From positions 1 through 26,635 of the forward strand of contig JADNRV010000529.1 of NCBI GenBank assembly GCA_015499995.1: a stretch of DNA of 26,635 nucleotides, in the 5' to 3' direction. Position numbers and translations under genes: made by a program. The stretch's first letter is position 1; each line of letters starts with the position of its first letter. The stretch comes from Flammula alnicola (taxonomy: Eukaryota > Basidiomycota > Agaricomycetes > Agaricales > Strophariaceae). Under the pieces are notes generated by a model that did not search any database, was not told the origin of the DNA, and saw only the letters and a list, made by a program, of their open reading frames with translations. Positions 8,425 to 18,966 of this stretch are shown here, piece after piece.

Positions 8425-10505
8425 TTATATGAATTCCAATGGCTCGACTCTTCGAACACATTTGGGTTGCGGGTCTTTCCAGTCGTTTTCCTCGGGGTCC
8501 TCACCGTCTAAAAAGTTACCAACTTCCCATACCCAGCGTAGGAAAGTAGTCGGCCGGCGTGGGCGTGGTGGGGGATTAGAGAAGAACGGCCAAGTAGGCA
8601 GATAGCACATTTCCTAGAGACGAACATAAGCAGTCAATAAAGATGCAACAGGAGGTAGATATCGACGTAAAAGAGAAATACTAACCTCGTAACTGCATTC
8701 CGGTCGACACCTTAACCAATAAGAGCTCCAGTCCAACCACTTCATCAAATCTTCGATCCTCTCTCTCCACTTCTGCGCCAGGTCGTGTGAGACTGGCAGA
8801 TTCTTGTTTTTGCTGTGCAAATTCAAGGACTCCGATTCAGTCAAACCAACCTCTACCCCCTCCGCCCATGTAGAAACCAAAATACGACAGATCTCCTTCT
8901 CTACACCTTTGACCGCGCCGAGCAGCGTATTCTCAGAGGGCATCAACTTACTCGCCAGTATCTTACTCGTCTCTATATAACGCGTGTGCGTCGTCGCACA
9001 AAATTCAAACACCGGCGCCGCCCAAGAATGGTTCGAGCCGGTTTCCAGGCCCGTCTTAGGAGGAACGGACGAGTGGAGAACGTACGGTGCAAGCATCCTC
9101 GTTATATGTCGATGCGCTTGCTTCAGCTTGGGTTCCGCGTCGGCTTCGGATGTGGTGGCTGTCGCGTTGAGAATATATGGCAACAGCTCGAGCCGCTCCG
9201 CATACCGATCCGTGACGGTGTTGAACAGCGTCCGCCAATCGACGCCAGAGCCACTTGCAGCAGGATTGTCGGTTTCCGCGAACATATCGCCCACACGCGC
9301 ACGGAAAGCCTGCACGTCGTTAGCACTGATGCCGTCCAATCGGTGGTCCAGTCGTCCTTGTCCCTCGCGAGCAATTTGCAGACTAGGAAACAGCAGCGGA
9401 TCATAAAAAGAGATCAAGCGCGAGTAGTCGAGCTGGATGCGCGTTTCGCCTGGGTAGTGGTTGTGCCAACTGCCTGACTCGACGACTCGGAACAGTGGTG
9501 TCAACGGCCATCGTTTTGGGGCTCTTGGAGCTTGTGGGTCGGGAGAAGCGGGAGAAGCGGAAGGTCCGGGTTTGGGTGGTGGCCTCCGAACTGTCCCACT
9601 GTCTGCCGAGGCGAGGTTAAGGAAGGAGACAGTTTGGACGCCAGCTGAAAAGTCGCACAACATGATTTCACTGCAAGAAAATCACATTCAGAATGTCAGA
9701 TATCACAGAGCACGCAACGAGCTTAACACTCACAAATCCATCTCCATTCTGTGAAAAAGGCCGTCCGTTAGCTTGAATTACATGACATAAGGAGCAGAGA
9801 AGGTAAAATACCCACCTCAAAAACCCATCAACCCATACTGCTTCCCCCACCGACACAGCTCAGCTATCCTCCTCCTCTCATCAAACGTATTCTCCGGGAC
9901 GACCTTGCCCCACACGACAAGGTCCTGGGTGTCCATCGGGCCCCCGAGCATCTTCGCCGCGCTGCTGCCGTCAAAGTACAGCACCTTGAGCGGACGCGTC
10001 GCGACGAGCGTCAGGTGCCAGCATCCCGAGTCCTGCGCGACGCTCCTGCAGAACAGGTACGAGTGCTCCGGGTCGGTCGCGGTCCACTCTGGGACCTTGG
10101 GTATCTCGGCTTTGGAGGTGCCGTGGTAGAGGAGGGTGCCCACGGGGATGGTACCCGGCACGATGGTGTGTCCTACATAGCGCAGACGAGACAGGACAGT
10201 AAAATAATCAGATTAGATATACTGGAATAGTATAAGTATCTGTGCGCACCATTCCTGTATCGGGTGTTGGGCCAGTGTTGGAGGAGAGAACGGACGTTGT
10301 CGAATATGAGATGGCTCGTAGAATTCTTGGGCGGCTCCTCAGTGAAACTCCATTCAAGTTGACTCCTAGTCTGCATGGACGGCACCAAATTTTCTAATGA
10401 TTCCGGTGTGGTGAATTTGAAAGCAGCCTGTCCAAGCTGTTGCGCTTCGACTAGAAAACTCGGCAAAATGCACAGCGCACCCACCGCCGCAAGTCCAGCG
10501 CGCAT
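8425..10505 (-). CDS. Basidiomycete protein of unknown function with N-terminal signal peptide, copy A (one-base frame defect)
   Basis: Five exons: 10505-10250, 10172-9816, a 15-base micro-exon 9748-9734, 9670-8686 and 8613-8425. Start MRAGLAAVGALCILPSFLVEA looks like a secretory signal or anchor. Exon 2 carries HTIVPGTIPVGTLLYHGT. The micro-exon gives MEMDF, continuing EIMLCDFSAGVQTVSFLNL in exon 4. The last exon gives MCYLPTWPFF. I know this arrangement only from uncharacterised fungal proteins. With the donor homologous to copy B (AG|GTGGGT at 9815) the exons sum to 1802 bases, one short, and exon 2 hits TGA at 9817. The cause is a GGG run (CCC at 9832-9834) where copy B has GGGG. An alternative donor, CA|GTATGG at 9838, restores an open frame of 592 residues while dropping seven residues. 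Function is unknown. An enzymatic or ADP-ribosyl-type role is speculation. Confidence 0.7.
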
Positions 10506-10764
10506 CGTGATGGCAACAACAAGAAAACGCGTCCAGCGGAGAAACTACCCATGTTATCTTTATATGTCGCGGTTGATGAGAGTCTGGCCTTGTGGCTTGC
10601 GCGCACTGTTGCATGCCCGCAGCCGTTTGTTCTCCTTGATGGCCGACGCCAAGTTGAAGTTCAAAAATGACCACATTGGCCGCAGTGCTTGTCAATCTCT
10701 CACCGGAGAAACCGGGCCGCTTAGCGCTCTATCTCAATTCTTTAGGTTTTCCCATCAATAGTCT
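10506..10764. other. Upstream flank of copy A of the unknown gene, homologous to 18967-19185
   Basis: It holds the promoter of the minus-strand gene. A short plus-strand ATG frame at 10667 (MTTLAAVLVNL) aligns with MTTLIVHLITGANGP at 19097 in unit B. The LITGAN string resembles the start of a short-chain dehydrogenase, but no continuation exists in either copy. Treat it as a possible gene remnant only. Confidence 0.4.
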
Positions 10765-11420
10765 GGGTATTTTCACGTCAGAAGTAAGAAAAAGAATTCA
10801 AAAAAAGAGGGAAAGAGAGAGAATTCACTGGACAGCTCTGATCCCTCAGGGGATTTTTCCTAGCTTAATGTGGCTCTAAATTTCATTTCTGCCATCCACA
10901 AAATGTCGAAAAATTCCTGGCACGCATTCTGCGTGCAGCCAGATAGATTTTCAGTGACTTTCAGGTATTGTTTTTCGAATATTGAGCTCAATAAGCTGTT
11001 TTATGCCTCAAAAATTTCCCAGGGCATTTTAGACACTAATTCAAAGAGTTTCTGATTTTTTCAGCTATTTCTGTAATTTATTTGAGCCTCTATCGAGTGC
11101 GCAAGAGCCGATCTCCAGCAGGAGCAAGTGTCGGATGCGCGGGAAAATATCACGTGAGTTATCTGCCATGGCAGATAACTTTCGAGTAGGCAGATACCTA
11201 ATTTGTGAAATGTGAGCATTTCATTGCAAAACAATTAATTCTGAAGAGACAGAAGTTTTCAATGATACATCACCTGTACGCCGCCAAATCTTTAGAGCTT
11301 TGAGGGCATATTTGATGCCATAATTTGCGACACATCGTCAACTGTCGTCATAAAGTTATCTGCCCGGAGCTTGCCGGGCAGATAAATACCCAGCTTATTG
11401 ATCGGTCAACCATTCTTTAG
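10765..11420. mobile_element. Insertion specific to unit A containing palindromic TTATCTGCC repeats
   Basis: Unit B runs straight through this point (19180-19186), so about 650 bases are extra here. The segment contains a perfect 24-base palindrome (11157-11180, half-site AGTTATCTGCCA). About 180 bases later there is a hairpin with arms TTATCTGCCCGG (11356-11367) and CCGGGCAGATAA (11374-11385). The repeated GTTATCTGCC/GGCAGATAA ends suggest a miniature inverted-repeat element of about 230 bases (11157-11385) inside a larger insertion. The A/T-rich left part (10780-11100) has no recognisable gene. Confidence 0.5.
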
Positions 11421-11575
11421 GCCACTGGATTGGACTTTGATTACTCAGATCTATCCAACATCCTTGCTTTCCTCAAGGAAGTTGCTGAATCGTTGAGGAA
11501 AATGGCGTCCACGTACCCCATAGGTATTCCGGAATCATCTTGACTGTCTTCTGGGTTCCCACTTAGATAAGGATG
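11421..11575 (+). pseudogene. Conserved short coding-like segment, copy A
   Basis: Both units keep an open frame here: LDFDYSDLSNILAFLKEVAE in A and the same with one change in B, followed by a divergent tail and stop. The family is not recognised. It may be the end of a lost gene (the short-chain-dehydrogenase-like start at 10667 is the only nearby candidate), or a small exon. Confidence 0.35.
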
Positions 11576-12112
11576 AACTAGACTGTGGACCCGTGCTTTG
11601 CACGGTGAAAGAGTTGTGCCAGAGATAGTTCAACGTTGTAACTTGTAAGCCAATGGTAACATCTAGAGTGAGGGCCGAGAGCAGGCCAGACCATCAATGA
11701 GTCACGTGCCCGTGCATCGCCACAGATCTCTGTAAGCCCAAGCCAATGAGTGTGTGTCTTTGTCTCTAGCCAATGAGCCGCGCCCGATTTATCCCCCCCG
11801 TGAGAACCCATGTCGTTTTATAAGATAGACTAGCCGCTTGGCCCGGCTTCGCCGCGCCCGCGCCTGGTTTGCCCGACGCCAGCTGCAGCCAATGAGAACG
11901 CCCACATATCCCCCGTGGGAAATGCCAAGACACCACTTTTAATTGTTATAATAGATAGATAGATAGACAACGAGCGCGTGACCCGTGCTTCGCACGGGCG
12001 TGCCGTTGGCCTAGATGTCGAACGGCAGAGAGACGTGACATGTTTGTCTGTGAGCAATTGTGACAGGTCTTTGTCTGTCACGTGTGAAAGTCCCTCTTCG
12101 ATTTATAGTATA
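11576..12112. mobile_element. Three short related elements inserted end to end
   Basis: The block is absent at the matching place in unit B (19345-19349). Three modules follow each other, roughly 11578-11829, 11830-11966 and 11967-12113. Each starts with a G/C-rich mini-hairpin: CCGTGC-TTT-GCACGG at 11591-11605, CGGC-TTC-GCCG at 11844-11854, CCCGTGC-TTC-GCACGGG at 11982-11998. Each ends in an A/T-rich tail such as TTTATAAGATAGAC, TTATAATAGATAGAT or TTTATAGTATAGATT. Modules 1 and 2 share CCAATGAG and CCCCCGTG blocks. A (GATA)4 run sits at the second tail. No coding sequence. The class (SINE-, Helitron- or MITE-like) cannot be fixed by eye. Confidence 0.55.
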
Positions 12113-12452
12113 GATTCATTCATAAACGTTATCGAGGGTTGGCAACAAAAAAAATAGACCTGTATCCTTGCTTCAATTTCCTGCATATGTACACTTTCCG
12201 TTGGCCTCCATGTATAGCGGATCCAAGAATCCAAGGAGACAGACACTTTGTAGTTTGATTGTATATTTAGTACAATTTATAGCATCGGACTGTGCGCAGT
12301 GTGTCGTCGCGTTTATAGTGCATTGAACGACGCATGGCAGTGCTTTATGAAGGATATTGGCCATGTATATCGGGGTAATGGGCATGGAACATTTATTCTA
12401 GGATTTTGGGGGTGAATTGCTTGACTACCTTCGCGTAAGCTTCTGTGTGCAG
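12113..12452 (-). pseudogene. 3' end of the alpha/beta hydrolase, copy A remnant
   Basis: The sequence aligns with 19349-19689 in B: the 3' flank plus the last about 20 codons of the hydrolase (minus strand, ending KVVKQFTPKILE and stop at 12387-12389). Homology ends abruptly at GTGTGCAG (12452), inside the reading frame. The rest of the gene is absent. This break is the right-hand edge of unit A. Confidence 0.8.
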
Positions 12453-12641
12453 GCGCCTGTATTTGCGAAGCTGACTATTACATACAAATTTAAGTAATGG
12501 CAATATTGCTGCCTCCCATAACAATAAAGACTATTAATAGACTGAACATTGGACAAAGCTATAGATAAACACAAAATGACCTAGACATGTAAAGTTCGAG
12601 GGTATAGTACAGCTGTTGCTGTTAGTCCGCGTAGGTAGTGT
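12453..12641. other. Junction segment between unit A and the MUG113-like gene of unit B
   Basis: About 190 bases between the truncated hydrolase end and the stop codon of the next gene. It contains the duplication junction and the 3' untranslated region of the MUG113-like gene. No repeat is evident at the breakpoint. Confidence 0.5.
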
Positions 12642-14336
12642 TTATACATACAATTCAACGAATGTGGCCCAGCGTTCCACGACCGGTTTAACGAGTTCTT
12701 CCCATTCCTTCCCTTGATATTTTCCGCGTTTCCATCTCTTGAACTCAAATATTTCCTTGTGGACTCTACCGCAATCTAGACAAGGCGCCGCAGAATTGGA
12801 ATCTTTCGACCCGTTAGACTTCGTTTCAGTCATCGGCGCTGCGTCGATTTTCGGCCACTCAGGATCAAGATATATGGTCGAACAAGCCAGATCTGCGAGC
12901 TCAAGATGGATGAGTCGTTCTGGAGAAAGTTAGTCTTTGACATTGATAGCGATATTGTTACACACTCACCCAGGCGATGACACCAAGGACCTTTCTCGCC
13001 AGCTTTGACTCTGCCTTTCATGAGACTACCCTCGTTTCCATCTTCATCAGGCTCCACCGTTCCGGGGTAAAATCCTCTTAGAACTTGCTCCTTCGACCCA
13101 CACTGCTTATCCCATTGATCGATTCTCTTCACAAGGTTAACCGCACGACCAACTTTTAGTTTAATCGTCTCCATTTCCTTTTTTTCTATACTGATTGCTC
13201 AAACCAAGTCGTGTAGAACTGAAAAGGGTGGACGAACCGCGAATCTCGAATGTATAGATGTATCCCTCGACATCTGAGTTAGAACGCGCTTTCTCCATCT
13301 CAACTCGCAAAGACAGTTGTGTTTCTGTTCGCAAGTACGGCCGTATCCAACCTATATATAATATAATGAAGGTTGCTTTAATTGAGGGATAAGCTCAATA
13401 TATGTGACGTACGATCGAAGTCCACCCATTCACCATTCTTTCGCGCGTAGTAGCCACTGGGACTCATGACTTCCTTGCCATGTTGATAGCAAAACCTTGG
13501 AATTGATGAAGAGTCGCCATCATCAGAGTCGAACGCTGAAAGTGCAGGCCCGGTTTTGACCATCCGAGCACACTGTTTACCGGCTTTAGTCACACCAGCG
13601 CATTGCTCTTGACCAGCTTTCCCAGTGGGTGTATAGACGGCGTCGGGTGCTTCCGCTTTACTTCCTTTGGTCGGAGTCGATGGAGACGAGGCCGGTTTCT
13701 TACGAGCAGGTTTCTTACGAGCAGGTGTCGGCGGCGCAGAAGACGAAGATGATATGCTGGGCTTAATGGCAGAGGGAGGTATAGGATTTGAATGTGGGCG
13801 AGCAGCGAGATGAGAAGCATCACGCGCTTCCGGAGGCCGAAGTGCCATTTGCATCGTCAAAGACTGCGGGTAACCAGAATAAGGGGTAGGCATTGCTATC
13901 GTTGGCCGTGGTTGATTAGGCGCAGATGAAGAGTAATTAAACATGCTAACATCAGAGCTTTCTATAGGACTTGGGGCATAAATAATGGGGGCCACATTGT
14001 AGCCCGGATGAAAGCCTCCAACGAAGGAGGCATTTGAGGACGGAGGATTGGGCCCATGCGAGAGGTTGTTAAACAAAGGGATTAGGTTATCTGCATTGGC
14101 ACAACCAGATATCTTTGAATCATAAGGCATTGGCAGTGGTTTAGGGGGAACTTGGGCACCATTCCCAGCATCCACGTCCACAGCATCGTCTATTGGCGAA
14201 GACTTTTTCTATGGCAAAGTCAAGGAATGCGCAAGTATTCGTGAAAGAAGTAGAAACAGACCTTGAAGTCGAAAATGTCGAGCAAATTGTGTAGGAAGTT
14301 CTTTGCCTTCCCCTTCGCGGAAGGAGTGCCAGACAT
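12642..14336 (-). CDS. MUG113-like (DUF1766, T5orf172/GIY-YIG-type) protein, copy B, complete
   Basis: Five exons (14336-14262, 14208-13413, 13351-13238, 13185-12970, 12919-12642) with canonical introns encode 492 residues. The first about 220 residues are Pro/Ser/Asn-rich and probably disordered, with a KKPARKKPA repeat. A Cys/His cluster (about 228-268: QCAGVTKAGKQC ... FCYQH) looks like a small zinc site. Next come WIRPYL..ETQLSLRVEME and the core EGYIYTFEIR followed by IKLKVGRAVNLVKRIDQW. GYIYTF and KVGR are the two landmark motifs of the T5orf172 branch of the GIY-YIG fold. The ending HRLERLIHLELADLA is typical of the fungal DUF1766 family named after fission yeast meiotically up-regulated Mug113. 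A DNA-related role is inferred from the fold only. It is divergent from Lcp5, and its partner copy starts at 565. Confidence 0.85.
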
Positions 14337-15367
14337 GGCTGGTACTGAATCCTCGAGCTGTCATGATATAGGTGGACAGTTTGTAACCATAGCAATCGCG
14401 ACGTGTTCGGCGATTTACCTGGCGGGGTGCAGTGAACTGAGTGAGGCTGCGTTGTGGGTCCAATGTGGGATCGCGCCAGGGTTTGGGCTCTGTAAGTACA
14501 TACATGTGACCCGTATAGGTTCTGATCAGAACGGCCGTTCCGCGTTAAACCGTGGTACAGCCTGATGGAAAGCTTGTTGCATCCAGAAGCGTTGTAGTCT
14601 CTCCTGACAGACCATATACAACAGATGACAATCGATCTGTTGTTGATATAAGGAAGGGTTGCGGGCGACGGGCAAGGCGCATGCTAAGGCTGGCGCCCAA
14701 AGGCAGTGCAGCAGGCAGGATATTCGGGGACTTCCAGAAGCGAATGGCTGTATTGAATGAGTGCCCGCGACGTTGACAACTTCGAACCACAGTCTGGTAG
14801 CTTTTTTCCCGAAAAAGGGTTTTGACGCACCCAGCACTGCTGACATTTACTACTATATCCCTTCCCAAAACCATAACATTCCTTCATGACTACCACATTT
14901 ACATACAAACGGTCTATCGAGGTTAGTATTTACCAACCTTAGTCTCTTGTAGGCATAGATAGATGTCTCATTGTAACAATTGTAACAACATTCATGGTCA
15001 TCAAAAGCTTTCAATCCAAACTTCTACAAAGATGTGCACTGACATAAGCATAGGAAAATCGGTGTTACCAAGTAGTAGCAAAAGGGGACCCCAGGGACAC
15101 CACAGCCACAACCTTACTTCTATTGTCCAAATTGTAAGTTCAAACCTCCCACCGTCATTCAAACCTCTGCTCACTCGAGCCATTGGTGAGTTTAAAAAGA
15201 ATTATACATTGTGTGTGATGAAACGCACTGGGCTCTGACAATCATTGATGTCACGCACTACGCTCATGACGAGCGGCGGCCTAGAAAACCGTTAACTGAT
15301 CCATTTCTTTCTTCTTACTCTAACTCGCATTTTCTAACTCGCCCACACTTTAAAACAGTACTATACA
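14337..15367. promoter_or_regulatory. Intergenic region between the MUG113-like gene and Lcp5, with a B-specific insert at 14518-15098
   Basis: The outer parts are shared with unit A, so they are the ancestral divergent promoter. The middle 580 bases are present only here. They begin near the palindrome TTCTGATCAGAA (14520-14531) and end near CCCAGGGA (15092-15099). No terminal repeats or transposase are visible. A plus-strand frame at 14552-14776 has balanced composition but no recognisable domain. The T/C-rich stretch before 15368 (TTCTTTCTTCTTACTC) is typical of a fungal start region. Confidence 0.5.
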
Positions 15368-16615
15368 ATGGATTCAAAACATGAAGAGCTGCACGAAGTT
15401 CTCGAAACCATGACGGGCAGTCTCTCAGCGGCACGAGCGGCCTTGAAGTCCATAAAGCAGAAGTCAGTCCTCGCCCCTTTCCTGCACCAGAGATCGCTGA
15501 CGAATGGCGAGAAGTCCGCAGAATCTGGATGTAACAAGTGGCATATCCCTTCTTTCGTTGAAGCATCACTTATTGCTGTCCTACCTTCAATCCCTGGTTT
15601 TGGTCGCTGCTCGTCGTGTCGTAGGAGACTCACTCAGCGAGCGCGCACCGCCAACGCAACAGTTTGGGGCAAAAGATCGCGATGCTCGTGGCAGTCATGC
15701 TGGAGACCTGATCGATTCAATGATCGAAAATCGCATTGTGCTCGAGAAAGCTGAGGTACTGGAAAGCAAAATGCGCTATCAAATCGAAAAATTGGTACGA
15801 ATCGCAGCCGAGCCTGCGCAGAGCAACGTGGTGACCGATGGTGGGAAATTTTCTGTCTTTTATCTCGATGTGGCTCATTTTGAAATTTTATTTAATTAGA
15901 CCCGCTTGCCTTCAGGCCTAACCCAATGGCACTGGTCGGCGACTCGAGCGTACCGCAAGAACCCTCTGGTCACGGTTCTAAATCAAAATACACAGATGTG
16001 GACGACACCGCGAACGACGATGGGATCTACCGTCCTCCTCGTTTGGCCCCAATGCCTTACGTTGAGAAATCCAAAAATCAATTACGGCAAAAACGCGCAC
16101 CTATTCCCTCTGCACTGGCTACGCTAGCTGCAGACCCATCCCAGCCTTTCGTAGAATCCACATCAGGTTTGGGAGGCGCGCCTGCTCTGGCTTCAGGTCG
16201 TGCTCAGTACCTCAAGAGACTGAAAGACTTCGAAGAAGAGAATTTCACACGTCTTGTCATGAAGAAGAGCGACGCCAAACGCCGTGCTAGAGACGAAGAG
16301 GACCTGGCACTAGGTGGCGATCTTGGCACTGGATCAGGTCCGCGAGGTCGGAGACGCGCGGGAGGTTTGGATGACGAGTTCAGTGAGGTCCTGCGGAGCG
16401 TCAGTCGGGTCACTGGAGGACGCGGCCAGGGCGACGGCTACGAGGAACTAAGAAAACGAGGCAAAAAGATGGATGTCCTGGAAAGAAGTCGCACGAACTC
16501 CAAGAGGCGTGATATGTCGGATCATGAAGAAGGCGATGACGCTCCGAGGTCGAAGAAACGGAGTCGCTTCGAGTTGGAAACCAAGGTCGCGAAGAAGAAG
16601 TTTGCAAAGCGATGA
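15368..16615 (+). CDS. LCP5: Lcp5/neuroguidin-like U3 snoRNP (SSU processome) protein, intact copy
   Basis: Three exons (15368-15462, 15512-15840, 15900-16615) encode 379 residues. The N-terminal Sas10/Utp3-family helical region contains ISLLSLKHHLLLSYLQSLVL (about residues 41-60). TDDPLAFRPNP spans the second splice junction, a signature of Lcp5/neuroguidin. Next comes YRPPRLAPMPYVE, a conserved Sas10/Lcp5 segment. The C-terminus is basic (SKKRSRFELETKVAKKKFAKR-like) and could serve as a nuclear or nucleolar signal. Lcp5 acts in early pre-18S rRNA processing with U3 snoRNA. The first intron is short (49 bases, GTCAGT...GGCGAG). A 58-base alternative ending at CGCAG would break the frame. This is the only intact copy in the window; the paralogue in unit A was destroyed. 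Confidence 0.85.
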
Positions 16616-16852
16616 ATGTCGCACTGTAATGTCAAGGCATCGCCTCTTCGTGACAAAGGTATTTAATTTGTCAGACCGCTCAATCGCCAATTCAATTGGT
16701 TACAGGATGGCAGTACTGAAAGAGACGACAGCCAAAAGTAATACGAGTACAGTAATAAAACTATTACGCATAGGGACGAGCATGGCAACACTAGAACAGA
16801 TATCTTCCTCTAACTCTACATACTTATGTCAACCCTCTAAATTTGTAAATCC

Positions 16853-18966
16853 TTATTTGAATTCCAATGGCTCGACTCTTCGAACACACTTGGGTTGCGG
16901 GTCTTTCCAGTCGTTTTCCTCGGGGTCCTCACCGTCTAAAAAGTTACCAACTTCCCATACCCAGCTCAGGAAAGCGGTCGGGCGGCGTGGGCGTGGTGGG
17001 GGGTTAGAGAAGAACGGCCAAGTAGGCAGATAGCACATTTCCTAGAGACGAACGTAAGTCAGGCGATAAAGATGCAACAGGAAGAAGATATCGACGTATG
17101 AGAGAAATACTAACCTCGTAACTGCATTCCGGTCGACACCTTAACCAATAAGAGCTCCAGTCCAGCCACTTCATCAAATCTTCGATCCTCTCTCTCCACT
17201 TTTGTGCCAGGTCCTGTGAGACTCGCAGATCTTTGCTTTTGCTGTACAAATTCAACGACTCCGATTCGGTCAAACCAACCTCTACCCCCTCCGCCCATGT
17301 GGAAACCAAAATACGACAGATCTCCTTCTCTACACCTTTGACCGCGCCGAGCAGCGTATTCTCAGAGGGCGTCAGCTTACTCGCCAGTATCTCATTCGTC
17401 TCTATATAATGCGTGTGCGTCGTCGCACAAAATTCAAACACCGGCGCCGCCCAAGAGTGGTTCGAGCCGGTTTCCAGGCTCGTCTTAGGAGGAACGGACG
17501 AGTGGAGAACGTACGGTGCGAGCATGCTCGTTATATGTCGATGCGCTTGCTTCAGCTTGGCTTCCGCGTCAGCTTCGGATGCGGTAGCTGTCGCGTTAAG
17601 AATATAAGGCAACAGCTCGAGCCGCTCCGCATACCGATCCGTGACGGTGTTGAACAGCGTCCGCCAATCGACGCCAGAGCCAGGATTGTCGGTTTCCGCG
17701 AACATACCGCCCACACGCGCACGGAAAGCCCGCACGTCGTTAGCACTGATGCCGTCCAATCGGTGGTCCAGACGTCCTTGTCCCTCGCGAGCAATTTGGA
17801 GACTAGGAAACAGCAGCGGATCGTAAAAAGAGATCAAGCGCGAGTAGTCGAGCTGGATGCGCGTTTCGCCTGGGTAGTGGTTGTGCCAGCTGCCTGACTC
17901 GACGACTCGGAACAGGGGCGCGATCCGACGTGGGTCTGTAGGTCTTCTGGGAGCTGCTGACGGCTGGAGTGTCGACGGCCATTGTTTTGCGGCTCTGGGA
18001 GCATGTGAGTCGGAAGGAGCGGGAGAAGCAGAAGTTCGGGGTTGGGGTGGGGGCCTTCGAACTGTCCCGCCTGCCGGGGCGAGGTTAAGGAAGGAGACAG
18101 TTTGGACGCCAGCTGAAAAGTCGCACAACATGATTTCACTGCAAGAAAATCACATTCAGAATTTCTGATATCACAGAGCACGCAACGAGCTTAACACTCA
18201 CAAATCCATCTCCATTCTGTGAAAAAAGCCGTCCGTTAGCTTGAATTACACGACATAAGGAGCAGAGAAGGTAAAATACCCACCTCAAAAACCCATCAAC
18301 CCCATACTGCTTCCCCACCGACACAGCTCAGCTATCCTCCTCCTCTCATCAAACGTATTCTCCGGCACGACCTTGCCCCACACGACAAGGTCCTGGGTGT
18401 CCATCGGGCCCCCGAGCATCTTCGCCGCGCTGCTGCCGTCAAAGTACAGCACCTTGAGCGGACGCGTCGCGACGAGCGTCAGGTGCCAGCACCCCGAGTC
18501 CTGCGCGACGCTCCTGCAGAACAGGTACGAGTGCTCCGGGTCGGTCGCGGTCCACTCTGGGACCTTGGGTATCTCGGCTTTGGAGGTGCCGTGGTAGAGG
18601 AGGGTGCCCACGGGGATGGTACCCGGCACGATGGTGTGTCCTGCATAGCGCAGACGGTGAAATAATTAGATTAGATATACTGGAATAGTATATGTATCGG
18701 TGCGCACCATTCCTGTATCGGGTGTTGGGCCAGTGTTGAAGGAGAGAACGGACGTTGTCGAATATGAGATGGCTCGTAGAGTTCTTGGGTGGCTCCTCAG
18801 TGAAACCCCATTCAAGTTGACTCATAGTCTGCGCGGACGGCGCTAAAAGTTTCAAGGTTTCCGGTGCGATGAATTCGAAAGCAGCCTGTCCAAGCTGTTG
18901 CGCTCCGACTAGAAAACTTGGCAAAACGCACAGCACACCCACCGCCGCAAGTCCAGCGCGCATCAT
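16853..18966 (-). CDS. Basidiomycete protein of unknown function with N-terminal signal peptide, copy B (one-base frame defect)
   Basis: Exons 18966-18708, 18640-18284, micro-exon 18216-18202, 18138-17115 and 17041-16853. The encoded blocks match copy A: signal-like MRAGLAAVGVLCVLPSFLVG, VPGTIPVGTLLYHGTS, MEMDF, EIMLCDFSAGVQTVSFLNL, then MCYLPTWPFF near the end. Exon 4 differs from copy A by in-frame insertions, such as about 15-20 residues around SAAPRRPTDPRR. The exon sum is 1844, one base short of a multiple of three. Exon 2 has GGGG (CCCC at 18313-18316) where copy A has GGGGG, so the frame shifts and reaches TGA before the donor. The downstream YGVDGFL segment is intact here. Restoring one G would connect all exons. 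It is either a recent pseudogene or a homopolymer error in the assembly. Function unknown. Confidence 0.7.

Noticed and set aside
8815..9477. Plus-strand open frame of 220 codons, and its equivalent at 17409-17897
   Set aside because: It lies antisense to exon 4 of the unknown gene, whose multi-exon model is consistent in both copies. The antisense product is Arg-rich with no domain. It is a shadow of G/C-rich codons.
14209..14505. Minus-strand 98-codon frame over the start of the MUG113-like gene
   Set aside because: It uses a different frame from the validated exon 1 and reads through the first intron. The ATG at 14336 has an in-frame stop upstream and joins exon 2 cleanly.
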